Shown here in pieces: positions 16,883 to 26,141 of a stretch of 64,000 nucleotides of DNA. Numbering within the stretch: the first letter of the stretch is position 1; each line of letters begins with the position of its first letter. Source of the stretch: Paenibacillus mangrovi (lineage in GTDB: Bacteria > Bacillota > Bacilli > Paenibacillales > Paenibacillaceae); assembly GCF_022898935.1 (NCBI RefSeq), contig NZ_JALIRP010000002.1:62001-126000 (forward strand). The letters are read 5' to 3'. The translations under genes and the position numbers were made by a program. The notes below the pieces were generated by a model. The model was given only the letters and a program-made list of their open reading frames with translations, was not told the origin of the DNA and made no database searches.

Positions 16883-17161
16883 TTATTTTTTCTTCATCAT
16901 AAGTTTCATCAAAGATTCCATGTTATCCGTATTCATTCCACTTTTTTTGACCGCGCTCACGATATCCTGTATGGTTTCTTCGCTGACAGGAACGTTGGCC
17001 ATTGCGGACACCTGCTTAATCAGTTGGCGGAGCTGGGTCTCATTTTGCATAGTAGAAGGTTTTACGGTGCTGGCAATTTTCTTAACGGCGCTTTCCGTGA
17101 TGTGCTTCCCTGTTTTCTTGTTGACAACATTCAGCACGTCCTTAGAAATATTTTTACTCAT
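16883..17161 (-). CDS. spoVIF: Stage VI sporulation protein F family
   Basis: A 92-residue helical protein starting MSKNISKDVLNVVNKKTGKH and ending in a Lys-rich MKLMMKKK tail. SpoVIF supports coat assembly through GerE in B. subtilis, where the gene (yjcC) is elsewhere. I recognise the family from the repeated VSAMANVPVSEETIQDIVSA-type helices. The start follows GGAGGGGGGAGAAG; an upstream in-frame ATG is less likely. Confidence 0.8.
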   Translation of the reverse strand: MSKNISKDVLNVVNKKTGKHITESAVKKIASTVKPSTMQNETQLRQLIKQVSAMANVPVSEETIQDIVSAVKKSGMNTDNMESLMKLMMKKK

Positions 17162-17227
17162 CTTCTCCCCCCCTCCGGCAGTCCTCAACTTATATATATG
17201 AGGAACGGCCTTGGAAGGTGAAAAAGA

Positions 17228-18268
17228 TCAACTATGCCACAGCTCCCAAGTTTCGAGTCTCATGGACTCCATTTCCGTCTTGGGATCACGTCCCATTAGG
17301 GCTTCTACCGCGCTACGAGGGTCTTTGTCTTCAAAAAGCACCTGATACAGCTGATCTGCAATAGGCATCTGAACACCGTATTTTTCGGAAATCGTGTGAG
17401 CCGCCTTGGTCGTTCGAATCCCCTCCACAACCATGCCCATCGTGCTCAAAACTTCGTCAAGCTTCGTTCCTTGACCAAGCATTGAACCCGCACGCCAGTT
17501 CCGGCTGTGCTTGCTGGTCGCGGTAACAACAAGGTCTCCAACGCCCGCAAGTCCGGCAAACGTTAGCGGATTAGCTCCCATCTCTACACCGATCCGCGTA
17601 ATTTCTGCCAGACCCCGGGTAAGAAGAGCTGCTTTCGCGTTGTCTCCATAACCCAGACCATCCGACATCCCTGCGCCAAGAGCAATGATATTCTTCAGAG
17701 CTCCTGCGAGCTCCACTCCAAGCATATCCCGGTTGGTATAGACACGAAAATCCGCATTCATAAATAGATCCTGGGCCATAGTAGCAGCCTTCTGATTCAA
17801 GGATGCAACGACAACCGTTGTAGGGCAGCGGCGCACCACTTCTTCCGCGTGGCTCGGACCGGAAAGAACAACAATTTCCCCTTCCTCGCACCCCAGCTCT
17901 TCGGAGATAACCGTGGACATCCGCTTCATCGTTTCAGTTTCAAACCCCTTCGTTGCGTGTATACACAACATATCCTTGTGCCAATAAGCTTTTAGGGAAT
18001 GGGCAACCTCGCGCATTGCCTTGGATGGAGCTACGATGAGAACAGCTCTTGAGCCAGTCACCGCTTCTTCCATGTCTGTCGTTGCTTTCAAATTTGCTGG
18101 CAAATCCGCACCCGGCAAATAGCGGCTGTTCATATGCTTTTCGTTAATTTCTTGTACTTGCTCGCTACTTCGACTCCATATCATGACATCCGGATGATTG
18201 ACCGCAAGGACGCTTGCCAGAGCGGTTCCCCAACTGCCGGCAACAAGCACAGCTACTTTATTTGACAA
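17228..18268 (-). CDS. gpsA: NAD(P)-dependent glycerol-3-phosphate dehydrogenase
   Basis: Reduces dihydroxyacetone phosphate to sn-glycerol 3-phosphate for phospholipid synthesis. The 346-residue protein has the catalytic Lys in GALKNIIALGAGMSDGLGYGDN and the GLAGVGDLVVTATSKHSRN segment. The N-terminal Rossmann motif reads VAGSWGTA where GAGSWGTA is usual, so the first glycine of GxGxxG is Val. The TTG start follows GGAGGAAAGGGAA and overlaps plsY by 11 bases, pairing substrate supply with acyl transfer. Confidence 0.94.
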   Translation of the reverse strand: MSNKVAVLVAGSWGTALASVLAVNHPDVMIWSRSSEQVQEINEKHMNSRYLPGADLPANLKATTDMEEAVTGSRAVLIVAPSKAMREVAHSLKAYWHKDMLCIHATKGFETETMKRMSTVISEELGCEEGEIVVLSGPSHAEEVVRRCPTTVVVASLNQKAATMAQDLFMNADFRVYTNRDMLGVELAGALKNIIALGAGMSDGLGYGDNAKAALLTRGLAEITRIGVEMGANPLTFAGLAGVGDLVVTATSKHSRNWRAGSMLGQGTKLDEVLSTMGMVVEGIRTTKAAHTISEKYGVQMPIADQLYQVLFEDKDPRSAVEALMGRDPKTEMESMRLETWELWHS

Positions 18269-18893
18269 TTCCCTTTCCTCCTTTGGATCCTCCGGAGCCT
18301 ATCTTGTTTTCCCGACCTTGAACAATTTTCACAATATTGCTTCGATGTCTCCAGAAGGCAAACACACAGATAACGAAGCTGGACCAAAAGATAGGCCAGC
18401 TAAAACCAAAGATTAGACCAAAGATCAGCAGAGATATTGGGGTCAACGCTACAAAAACCAGCGAACCGAGAGATACATAACGTGTAATGACGATCAGCAG
18501 AATCGCGATGATACCAGCGCATAAGGCAGGAAGAAAGCTCAATGAGGCCATAACGCCAATGGTCGTCGCAATACCTTTACCCCCGCGAAAGTGGAAATAG
18601 ATAGGCCAGTTATGGCCTATGATCGCAGCGATTCCGCAAAGAGCAGGAATCCATTCATTTCCGCCTCCCAGCCACTTTCCGAGCCATACGGCAGCGATTC
18701 CTTTCAGAACATCGAGCAAGAGCACGGCAATCGCCGGCCCTTTACCCAAAATCCGAAGTGTGTTGGTAGCTCCCGCATTTCCGCTTCCATGCTGGCGGAT
18801 ATCTATCCCTTTCAGGAGTTTGGCCAGTACAACACTAAAGCTGATCGAGCCGAGCAGATAACTCAGAACGATGGAAATGATCTGTAGAATCAA
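18258..18893 (-). CDS. plsY: Acyl-phosphate glycerol-3-phosphate acyltransferase
   Basis: Membrane enzyme that adds the first acyl chain to glycerol 3-phosphate. Of 211 residues, several hydrophobic segments alternate with the conserved loops GSGNAGATNTLRILGK (about residue 37) and HFRGGKGIATTIG (about residue 101). The start is TTG after GGGGAGAAATAGA. It lies directly upstream of gpsA, whose product is its substrate. Confidence 0.95.
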   Translation of the reverse strand: MILQIISIVLSYLLGSISFSVVLAKLLKGIDIRQHGSGNAGATNTLRILGKGPAIAVLLLDVLKGIAAVWLGKWLGGGNEWIPALCGIAAIIGHNWPIYFHFRGGKGIATTIGVMASLSFLPALCAGIIAILLIVITRYVSLGSLVFVALTPISLLIFGLIFGFSWPIFWSSFVICVFAFWRHRSNIVKIVQGRENKIGSGGSKGGKGIVK

Positions 18894-18905
18894 TCTATTT
18901 CTCCC

Positions 18906-20228
18906 CTAACTTTCATCCGATTTGCGCCGCGTGAAGATCCGGATTGGCGTGCCCTCAAAATCAAACGCACCCCGGATTTTGTTCTCCAGATAGCGTTCAT
19001 ATGAGAAGTGCATCAATTCAGGATCATTGACGAAGACAACGATGGTCGGAGGCTTAACGGCCACCTGGGTTACATAGTTAATGCGCAGGCGCCTTCCTTT
19101 GTCCGTTGGAGGAGGATTAATTGCGACCGCATCAGATACAACGTCATTAAGAAGATGCGTCTGAACGCGAAGTGTGTGCTGTTCTGCAGCATGCTGCACT
19201 ACTGGAAGCAGCTTATGCAGACGGGATTTCGTCTTCGCAGACAGGAACACGATCGGCGCATAGGTCATGAACAGAAAATGGTCGCGGATCTTTCTTTCAA
19301 ATTCATGCATAGTTTTATCATCTTTATCGACGATATCCCATTTATTCACGACAAAAATAGATGCTTTGCCTGCTTCATACGCATAACCTGCAATATGCTT
19401 GTCCTGGTCAATAATGCCTTCTTCACCGTTAATGACGATTAGAACGACATCCGCACGTTCAATTGCACGCATGGCACGCATAACACTGTATTTCTCAGTT
19501 GTTTCATAGACCTTACCTCGTTTACGCATACCTGCCGTATCAATGAGGACATAACGCTGTCCATCTTTTTCAAACGGCGTATCAATGGCATCCCTAGTTG
19601 TACCTGCAATGTCACTGACAATAACACGCTCTTCACCAAGAATAGCGTTCACCAGCGAGGATTTACCCACATTCGGACGGCCGATTAAGGCTACGCGAAT
19701 GACATCTTCATCATACTCATCATCATTCAGCTCTGGCAAAATGTCGACAATGGCATCCAGTAAATCTCCGATGCCTGTACCGTGACTTCCGGAGATTGCA
19801 ATCGGATCTCCGAATCCAAGGCTGTAGAACTCATAAATCTCGTCATGACGGGCGAGATTGTCTACCTTGTTTACCGCGAGGACAATTGGCTTTCCGGAAC
19901 GGAACAGAATTTGGGCTACTTCCTCGTCAGACTGCGTCACTCCGCTCTTGGCGTCACACATAAATACAATTACATCCGCTTCCTCAATGGCAAGCTCTGC
20001 CTGCATGCGGATGGATTTTAAAATTACATCGTCCCCATCAATTTCGATACCACCGGTGTCAATGACGCTGAACGGTTTGCCGTTCCATTCGGATACCCCA
20101 TAAATCCGGTCCCGGGTAATTCCCGGTTTATCTTCCACGATGGCCAGCCGATCGCCAATCAAACGATTGAAAATGGTTGATTTGCCTACGTTAGGCCTGC
20201 CAACGATAGCTACTACAGGTCGTGCCAT
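18906..20228 (-). CDS. der: Ribosome assembly GTPase Der (EngA)
   Basis: Double GTPase needed for 50S subunit maturation. Two G domains are visible: [12 protein letters not shown] with DTGG and NKVD, then [12 protein letters not shown] with DTAGM and NKWD, followed by a KH-like C-terminal domain. The start is ATG 20228, after GGAGGAGTGAAT; the in-frame TTG at 20246 lies on the ribosome site. Confidence 0.97.
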   Translation of the reverse strand: MARPVVAIVGRPNVGKSTIFNRLIGDRLAIVEDKPGITRDRIYGVSEWNGKPFSVIDTGGIEIDGDDVILKSIRMQAELAIEEADVIVFMCDAKSGVTQSDEEVAQILFRSGKPIVLAVNKVDNLARHDEIYEFYSLGFGDPIAISGSHGTGIGDLLDAIVDILPELNDDEYDEDVIRVALIGRPNVGKSSLVNAILGEERVIVSDIAGTTRDAIDTPFEKDGQRYVLIDTAGMRKRGKVYETTEKYSVMRAMRAIERADVVLIVINGEEGIIDQDKHIAGYAYEAGKASIFVVNKWDIVDKDDKTMHEFERKIRDHFLFMTYAPIVFLSAKTKSRLHKLLPVVQHAAEQHTLRVQTHLLNDVVSDAVAINPPPTDKGRRLRINYVTQVAVKPPTIVVFVNDPELMHFSYERYLENKIRGAFDFEGTPIRIFTRRKSDES

Positions 20229-20404
20229 ATTCACTCCTCCTGTCAATTCTTACGTTTATCATCATAGCAAAAAACGATTATTTTGGCTAACGTTTCATAT
20301 GACTATCCGCACATTAATCCTATTTTCCCGAAGAAAAGGGATTCCATGCGCATAACTCCCAGCTATTTCTACAACTTTTGCGTATTCCTCGCAGGGATTT
20401 TACA

Positions 20405-20445
20405 CAAAAAAATCAGCGAACCCAATTAAGGGTTCGCCGATTTTC
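20405..20445 (-). terminator. rpsA-like gene terminator
   Basis: CGGCGAACCC and GGGTTCGCTG form a stem with a six-base loop, followed by a U-rich run ending in seven U residues. Confidence 0.8.
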
Positions 20446-20464
20446 ATTTCCGAGACTGCAACAA

Positions 20465-21691
20465 TCATTTGAATTTGCTGAGTTTGTCTCCAAAACGTTC
20501 CCCAAGCGTAATGCTGAGGCCTTGATTGCTCAGAGATACGTTAGGATTGTCCTTAAGCTCATCCTTGTGGTTGCTGCTGCTTTTAGCTGGTCTCTCCTGT
20601 TTAGGAGCAGCAGCCGGAGCTTCTTCTGTTTCTTTGATGCTGAGGCTTACGCGTTTTTCAGCCGTGTTGATGTCCAGGATTTTCACTTGGACTTCTTGTC
20701 CTTCTTTCAGAACTTCATGCGGAGTTCCGATGTGTTTATGAGAAATTTGGGAAATATGAACAAGTCCTTCGACTCCTGGAGCAAGCTCTACGAATGCACC
20801 GAAGGTTACAAGACGCTTAACTTCGCCTGTTACCACATCGCCTGTGTGGAATTTTTCTGTAGCAGAATCCCAAGGACCAGGCTGAGCAGCCTTCATGCTT
20901 AGGCTAATTTTGCCTTTTTCAGGGTCTACTTTCAGAACTTTAACCTTAACCTTGTCTCCTTCAGAAACAACGTCAGCTGGTTTTTCAACATGGTTCCATG
21001 CCATTTCAGAGACGTGAACCAGTCCGTCTACGCCGCCTACATCAACGAATGCGCCAAATTGAGTAAGACGTTGAACCGTACCTTCAAGCTCTTGGCCTTC
21101 TTGAAGCCCAGACATTACTTTTTGCTTGTTGGCTTCGAATTCTTCTTCAAGCACGTCTTTGGCGGAAAGAATGACTTTGTTGTTTTCGCGGTCAATTTCT
21201 TTCACTTTTACGCGCAGTGTACGTCCTTTGTAGTCGCTGAAGTCTTCTACAAAATGACGTTCAACCATGGAAGCCGGGATAAATCCGCGCACACCCACAT
21301 CAGCAACCAGACCGCCTTTAACAACGTCTGCTACAGTAATTTCAAGCACGTCTTGAGCTTCAAAATGCTTTACAAGCTCATCCCATGCATTTTCACTGTC
21401 GATCGCACGTTTGGAAAGGACAAGTTTTTCCTTTTCGTCGTCGATGCTGACCACTTTGCATTCTACTTCTTGACCAACCTGAACCGCATCCGCTGCATTG
21501 TCCAGATGAACAGAAGACAGCTCACGGACCGGAATCACACCGTCATATTTATATCCAATGCTTACATAAGCCTGGTTATCTTCAAGCTTGACGATAGAAC
21601 CTTTCACGGTGTCCCCTTTTTTCAAGGATACGAATTGGTCCATTTCCTCTTGAGTTACTTGAGCTTCCTGATTCTTTGTTTCTTCCGACAT
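20465..21691 (-). CDS. rpsA: Ribosomal protein S1 homolog, four S1 domains
   Basis: RNA-binding protein with four successive S1 repeats in 408 residues, beginning near residues 25, 110, 195 and 280. The last two contain [17 protein letters not shown] and [18 protein letters not shown]. It is shorter than the six-domain proteobacterial S1 and matches the YpfD type of Bacillus, which is not essential for initiation there. The tail after the fourth domain is Ala/Pro/Lys-rich. The ATG follows GAGGAGGGTATTGAT. Confidence 0.92.
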   Translation of the reverse strand: MSEETKNQEAQVTQEEMDQFVSLKKGDTVKGSIVKLEDNQAYVSIGYKYDGVIPVRELSSVHLDNAADAVQVGQEVECKVVSIDDEKEKLVLSKRAIDSENAWDELVKHFEAQDVLEITVADVVKGGLVADVGVRGFIPASMVERHFVEDFSDYKGRTLRVKVKEIDRENNKVILSAKDVLEEEFEANKQKVMSGLQEGQELEGTVQRLTQFGAFVDVGGVDGLVHVSEMAWNHVEKPADVVSEGDKVKVKVLKVDPEKGKISLSMKAAQPGPWDSATEKFHTGDVVTGEVKRLVTFGAFVELAPGVEGLVHISQISHKHIGTPHEVLKEGQEVQVKILDINTAEKRVSLSIKETEEAPAAAPKQERPAKSSSNHKDELKDNPNVSLSNQGLSITLGERFGDKLSKFK

Positions 21692-21820
21692 ATCAATACC
21701 CTCCTCAATTCAAAAAAAAACCATTTATTCAAACCTGCTGACGCAGAGTTCAAAACATTCGAATAGATATGTTTAATATCTTTCCAATAAGTGCTTGTCT
21801 TCATGCACGGGCCGACCGGA

Positions 21821-22411
21821 CTAATTCAGCGTAGGCTTTCCGGTTTGCTGCATCTCGTGAATCCGCGACATAATTTTATCCGTCACCGCTTCAACTGCTT
21901 CTCCCGAGTCCATAGCTGCAAATTCAGATAAATCGATCGGCTTACCGTATATAACTCTCATTTTCCGTAAAAACTTATAATCTCCCACGATTGCGGCAGG
22001 TACGACTGCAGCACCGCTCCGTAGAGCGAAACTTGCAGCACCCTTTTTCGCGGCACCACTATCGGAATGACGGGTTCCTTCCGGAAAAATCCCCATGATC
22101 TCGCCACCGCGCAGAATCTTAAGAGACGTCTTAAAAGAGTCCTTACTCACTCCGCCTCTCTTCACGGGAAACGCGCCTAATTGCGGGAGTAGCCATCCGA
22201 GAACCGGAATCTTGAACAATTCTTCCTTGGCCATAAATTTAACCTGCCGCCGCACCTTGATCCCGACAGCTATCGGATCGAGTAGACTTTTGTGATTCGA
22301 GCAGAGCAGGACCCCGCCCTCATCCGGAATATTCTCTTTGCCTACCACTTCAAAGCGGTAAAAAATGTCAAAGAGTATTCGTAGCACGCCCCGGCAAAAA
22401 ACATAAATCAT
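21821..22411 (-). CDS. plsC: 1-acylglycerol-3-phosphate acyltransferase
   Basis: Adds the second acyl chain to form phosphatidic acid. The catalytic box is NHKSLLDP (the NHx4D motif) near residue 38 of the product, with FPEGTRH downstream. I start at ATG 22411 (MIYVFCRG) after GGGGAGAACGAC; an in-frame codon at 22462 lies inside cmk. The family context is complete, with plsY and gpsA 3-6 kb away. Confidence 0.92.
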   Translation of the reverse strand: MIYVFCRGVLRILFDIFYRFEVVGKENIPDEGGVLLCSNHKSLLDPIAVGIKVRRQVKFMAKEELFKIPVLGWLLPQLGAFPVKRGGVSKDSFKTSLKILRGGEIMGIFPEGTRHSDSGAAKKGAASFALRSGAAVVPAAIVGDYKFLRKMRVIYGKPIDLSEFAAMDSGEAVEAVTDKIMSRIHEMQQTGKPTLN

Positions 22412-22427
22412 GTCGTTCTCCCCATCC

Positions 22428-23096
22428 TTATGAGTTGGTATGAGTTCTGCAGTAAGAAACAATCGTTTCTACAACCTGAGGGATGTCCATATGCGTTGTA
22501 TCCAGCACTATGGCATCATCAGCGCATCGCAGCGGTGAAATCTCACGTCCTTCGTCGAGACGGTCACGCTCTGCAATGTCCTTCTCAAGCTGCTCCAAGG
22601 TCAAGCCTTGAGCATCACTCAGCTCTTTAAAGCGGCGGAGAGCACGTTCCTTAACACTGGCCGTCATGAAAATTTTTAGTTCGGCATCCGGAAGTACCGT
22701 TGTTCCGATATCCCGCCCATCCATAACGACGCCTTTGCGTGCAGCCATCTGCTGCTGGAGCGCTACCAAATGTTTGCGCAGCCCCTCAATTTGTGCATAA
22801 TGCGACACCATGCCGTTCACTTCCTGCGAACGGATCAGCGGCGAAACATCCTGTCCGTCAACCAGAACCTTTTGCCCGTCAACACCCGGTATTAATTCAA
22901 TCACCATATTTTGGGCATGCTGTAGCACCTGATCCGAAAATTCCGGTAAAATATTATGCTTTAGCATATACCAGGTTACTGCCCGGTACATAGAACCGGT
23001 GTCCACGTATATGTAGGACAGTTCTTTGGCCACCAAGCGGGCGATCGTGCTTTTGCCTGCCCCGGCAGGTCCGTCAATTGCAATATTAATCTTCAA
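22428..23096 (-). CDS. cmk: Cytidylate kinase
   Basis: Phosphorylates CMP and dCMP. The P-loop is GPAGAGKSTIAR at the N-terminus; later VMDGRDIGTTVLPDA and the SDAQGLTL lid region are typical. The start is uncertain. I use TTG 23096 (LKINIAIDG, with AGGCAGGGG upstream), but an in-frame TTG at 23141 would add 15 residues and contains the AGGAGG sequence within its own codons. An out-of-frame ATG next to that AGGAGG would give a 12-residue peptide. Confidence 0.9.
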   Translation of the reverse strand: MKINIAIDGPAGAGKSTIARLVAKELSYIYVDTGSMYRAVTWYMLKHNILPEFSDQVLQHAQNMVIELIPGVDGQKVLVDGQDVSPLIRSQEVNGMVSHYAQIEGLRKHLVALQQQMAARKGVVMDGRDIGTTVLPDAELKIFMTASVKERALRRFKELSDAQGLTLEQLEKDIAERDRLDEGREISPLRCADDAIVLDTTHMDIPQVVETIVSYCRTHTNS

Positions 23097-23258
23097 GTTG
23101 TTCTTCGTCCCCTGCCTAACCAAAGGGGCATTCCTCCTCAAACATTAGCATAAAATCGACAAATTTTCACAGCAATCAGGCCGATTTTTAGCCATTGTTT
23201 TTCTTGCATGATCAGGAAGCCATTACAACATAGTTATTACAATTCTGATCACTTCAAG

Positions 23259-23280
23259 AAAAAAGCAGGCGTTGCCTGCG
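23259..23280 (-). terminator. Terminator between ypfB-like gene and cmk
   Basis: GCAGGC and GCCTGC form a stem with a three-base loop, followed by six U residues. Confidence 0.8.
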
Positions 23281-23332
23281 ACGTGAAAATTATACCACAC
23301 AACATACCCTGATGCAAAAAAGACCTACGAAA

Positions 23333-23560
23333 TCAATCCTGCCAATCCTTGACATTCCGCTCCTTTATTGGGATTCCGTCCAGTCTCTCCACCGGGGAAA
23401 TAAACGGTCTAAGCGGACGGATATGCAGTGCGGCCTGAAAGAAAATGAATGCCGCGATCAAAAAGATCAACAGAATTTTGGTAAGCTTGCCGGCCTGTGT
23501 GCATAACCGGTCAAATAACAATAAATATTGTCTTACTTGCTCGTTCTCGTTCATCATCAT
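23333..23560 (-). CDS. Small membrane protein, YpfB-like
   Basis: A 75-residue protein with one hydrophobic segment, ILLIFLIAAFIFFQAALHI, flanked by a polar N-terminus and a charged C-terminus. It sits between cmk and the PilZ gene exactly where B. subtilis has ypfB. Function unknown. Three tandem ATGs follow GGGAG; the second or third has the better spacing, so the true protein may be one or two residues shorter. Confidence 0.7.
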   Translation of the reverse strand: MMMNENEQVRQYLLLFDRLCTQAGKLTKILLIFLIAAFIFFQAALHIRPLRPFISPVERLDGIPIKERNVKDWQD

Positions 23561-23638
23561 ACACTCCCGGATTTTTCCTATTAATGTTTCCGGATAATCC
23601 CTTTTTTATTCGGAGCGTATGATTGAAAAAAAACTGAC

Positions 23639-24289
23639 TTAGCGCCTAAAATCAAACTGGCGTTCGAAACAGAATCGGATCAGCTTCTGGCGCTCCATAT
23701 CTGCAATCGCCGTAAATTTAACCATTACAATTTTGCGGCCGTTCTCCAGCACCTTAATCCGGACGATCTCCCCATTAAAAGGAACATGCTCAATACTCCC
23801 GTTTTTATAAAGCACAAGCACCCAGCAGGATACGCCGTCTCCTTCCGATACGCGTTGGCTAGCGTCGCAATAAAAAGACAGCCCCCCTCCTCCCACATCA
23901 TAGGTCCTTGCAACAAAGCGAAGCATCTTGTCCGTTTTGACAGCAACTTCGAGCTCCGCATTGACGCGTAGAAAGCTGCGCCGCTGGATTTTGCTGATGG
24001 AATCGGGCTCGGGTCTTCGGATTCTTATCATCCGAATCACATCTTCCTTGAAACCAAAAACATATGAATTGAAATAATTTTTAATGCCGCCCTCGGTTAG
24101 AAAAAAAACGGACAGCTCGTCACCACTTGACAGCTTCTTTAGCCGTCCGGATCCCTCCTGGATCGGCACCTCGATAAGAATCGAATCCTCGTCCATATCT
24201 CCAATTCTGGATTTATATTGGACGACTGCCTCTTTTTCATCTCCTGAATCTACGCTAATAAACAATAAGTCACCTATTTTAGGATACAA
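23639..24289 (-). CDS. PilZ-domain c-di-GMP receptor, YpfA/MotI-like
   Basis: The 216-residue protein has an N-terminal YcgR-type domain and a PilZ domain beginning QRRSFLRVNAELEV (RxxxR c-di-GMP motif, about residue 102). The second motif, usually (D/N)xSxxG, reads DVGGGGLSF, so the Ser is Gly. B. subtilis MotI slows the flagellar motor when bound to c-di-GMP. The same role is plausible here by motif and gene order. The start is a TTG with only a weak GGTGAAC ribosome site. Confidence 0.82.
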   Translation of the reverse strand: MYPKIGDLLFISVDSGDEKEAVVQYKSRIGDMDEDSILIEVPIQEGSGRLKKLSSGDELSVFFLTEGGIKNYFNSYVFGFKEDVIRMIRIRRPEPDSISKIQRRSFLRVNAELEVAVKTDKMLRFVARTYDVGGGGLSFYCDASQRVSEGDGVSCWVLVLYKNGSIEHVPFNGEIVRIKVLENGRKIVMVKFTAIADMERQKLIRFCFERQFDFRR

Positions 24290-24371
24290 AAAAGTTCACC
24301 GCCAGCTCATAAATTAACCGCATATCCTGATTATACCATGTCTTTGGACATAGGTATGCGTATTTTTGAGC

Positions 24372-24404
24372 AAAAAAGAAGCCTCTTTACGAAAGAGACT
24401 TCTT
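24372..24404 (-). terminator. ypeB terminator
   Basis: AAGAAGTCTCTTT and AAAGAGGCTTCTT form a 13-bp arm hairpin with a three-base loop, followed by U residues. Confidence 0.85.
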
Positions 24405-24424
24405 AAAACTGGTATAAAAGTCTT

Positions 24425-25786
24425 TTATTTTTTAGCCGCCTGTAGATCGGAGGACTTGAGCTCCTCAACTTTTTTCTCAGAGCCGTCGTTTGCATCCATG
24501 AACAAGCGGTATTTTGAACCGTTAATATTCCCGCCGTATTCGTAGCAAAGAACTTCCTTGGATTGGTCATCCTTTATAAGCGCTGTACGGCTGTAAGTTT
24601 CCTCGAATTCCGGATTCAGTTTCTTACGCACTTCGTCCATGGTCATCTTCGGCTTTGGAATCTGACGGTTTTCTTTATGCTCATACACATAGTCGCTTGC
24701 CTGGAAGCCGGTTACATCACCATTATCCAGACCGACACGGACCGTGATTTTCTCCGGATAGATGAGCACGCCATTTTGTTTACTGACATATGTCAGGTTA
24801 CCCATATTTCCGTATTGATCCGCGGTCACAGCCGTCATGTCCTTGTAGCCTTTTTGGGTCAGGAACTGATCCGCTTTATCTTTAGCCTGCTGAATCGTTA
24901 CCGATTTTTTGCCGATGTCGCGATTGTCGTGGTAGCTGATCAGCTGTCCGCCTTTTTTCGTAAAGTCCATCGAAATAACGGCTGGATGGCTCGGAGATTT
25001 GACGGTCGCCGTATAAGACTCCCAATCCGTTCCCTTGCCGTTTTCAGTGACTTGAATGGTAGCATTTGGTCCGGCGTCAGCAAACTTGGCAGCCTTGCGT
25101 TTGATATCCTCCTTGGATACCGGTTCGCCGGACAGCTGTTTTACGGAACGCTTGTCATACATGCTTGATACGGCTGGTCCCCAGTTGATTTCAGGATATT
25201 CGCCAACCTTCTTGTCTACGCTTTTGTACCCGTCAATGATCATGTTGTTGAGTGACTTTTCTTCGGAAACCATCGCGCTCTCCACATCCATCCAACGAAG
25301 ACCGTTCTCAATGGCCTTACTTTGCACCGTCTGAAGCCCCTTTGTAATTTCACCCGAATTTTTATACAGCGTCTTTAGGTTCTTCTGCTCTTCAGGTGTC
25401 AACGGTTCCTTATCCAAGTTGCGTATGGAGGTCTGGTACGAGAAGTTCGAAATCCGGGAAAGGAAATTCTCGGTTTTATCGAAAGGAAGCATGCTCAGAG
25501 GCAGCTGATTAATATCACTTTGAGCTTCGCTGGTCAGCCTCCATACATTCGCCATCCCCTTGCGGTGCATATCATTGGAGGTAGAACTGACCGCAAGCGT
25601 ATTCCCAATCTCAGTGTGCAGCCGGTCCATATGATAGGACAAATCATGGAAAGCCCGCTGATACTGGTTTTCCGCTTTAATCATAACCGCGTTTTTTTCC
25701 TGGTTCTCTTGATACCCCCACACGAATGCCCCGATCATTAAGAGGGTAACGATGGGAAACAATATTGCGCTTAGTCGCATGTACAT
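24425..25786 (-). CDS. ypeB: Germination protein YpeB
   Basis: Spore inner-membrane protein that stabilises the cortex-lytic enzyme SleB and holds it inactive until germination. The 453-residue product has an N-terminal membrane segment (residues 5-24, SAILFPIVTLLMIGAFVWGY), a long helical region, and C-terminal PepSY-like repeats. In Bacillus sleB is the gene directly upstream. Here the upstream neighbour is a 49-residue zinc-ribbon frame and then prsW. The ribosome site AAAGGAG is 12 bases from the ATG. Confidence 0.93.
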   Translation of the reverse strand: MYMRLSAILFPIVTLLMIGAFVWGYQENQEKNAVMIKAENQYQRAFHDLSYHMDRLHTEIGNTLAVSSTSNDMHRKGMANVWRLTSEAQSDINQLPLSMLPFDKTENFLSRISNFSYQTSIRNLDKEPLTPEEQKNLKTLYKNSGEITKGLQTVQSKAIENGLRWMDVESAMVSEEKSLNNMIIDGYKSVDKKVGEYPEINWGPAVSSMYDKRSVKQLSGEPVSKEDIKRKAAKFADAGPNATIQVTENGKGTDWESYTATVKSPSHPAVISMDFTKKGGQLISYHDNRDIGKKSVTIQQAKDKADQFLTQKGYKDMTAVTADQYGNMGNLTYVSKQNGVLIYPEKITVRVGLDNGDVTGFQASDYVYEHKENRQIPKPKMTMDEVRKKLNPEFEETYSRTALIKDDQSKEVLCYEYGGNINGSKYRLFMDANDGSEKKVEELKSSDLQAAKK

Positions 25787-25921
25787 AATGGCTCAAGTCT
25801 CCTTTCTTCTTTATCGATCAAGCCAAGGTCTGCAGCACATCACAGTTGGTTATTGATCATGCTGCTGTTAGTTTGACAAGAAGAAAGGAGTCTTATGCAT
25901 CAAATGGCAGCGTTTTACGCC

Positions 25922-26071
25922 TTAGAATGGCAGCTCTTCGATATCGAACAGATTTTTGTTGTTACAGAGGCACTGCTTGAAGCCTGTCTCAATCCGTCCA
26001 CGGTCTCTTTTGCCCCTCAAAATAAACCGTTCTCCACATTGTTTGCATACAATCGTAACTTTGACACGCAA
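25922..26071 (-). CDS. Zinc-ribbon microprotein, 49 aa
   Basis: A TTG-initiated frame six bases after GGTGGAGGTG encodes MRVKVTIVCKQCGERFILRG and continues to Phe49 and TAA. Cys9, Cys12, Cys34 and Cys36 form CxxC and CxC pairs typical of a small zinc ribbon; the tail NNKNLFDIEELPF is acidic. It fills the place where sleB would be expected. The strong ribosome site and paired cysteines make it credible. Function unknown. Confidence 0.65.
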   Translation of the reverse strand: MRVKVTIVCKQCGERFILRGKRDRGRIETGFKQCLCNNKNLFDIEELPF

Positions 26072-26141
26072 AAAAAGCACCTCCACCCTAATGAATTTTC
26101 CATAACTGGAATTCTAGTAGGATCAAGTGTGCCCATTTTGT

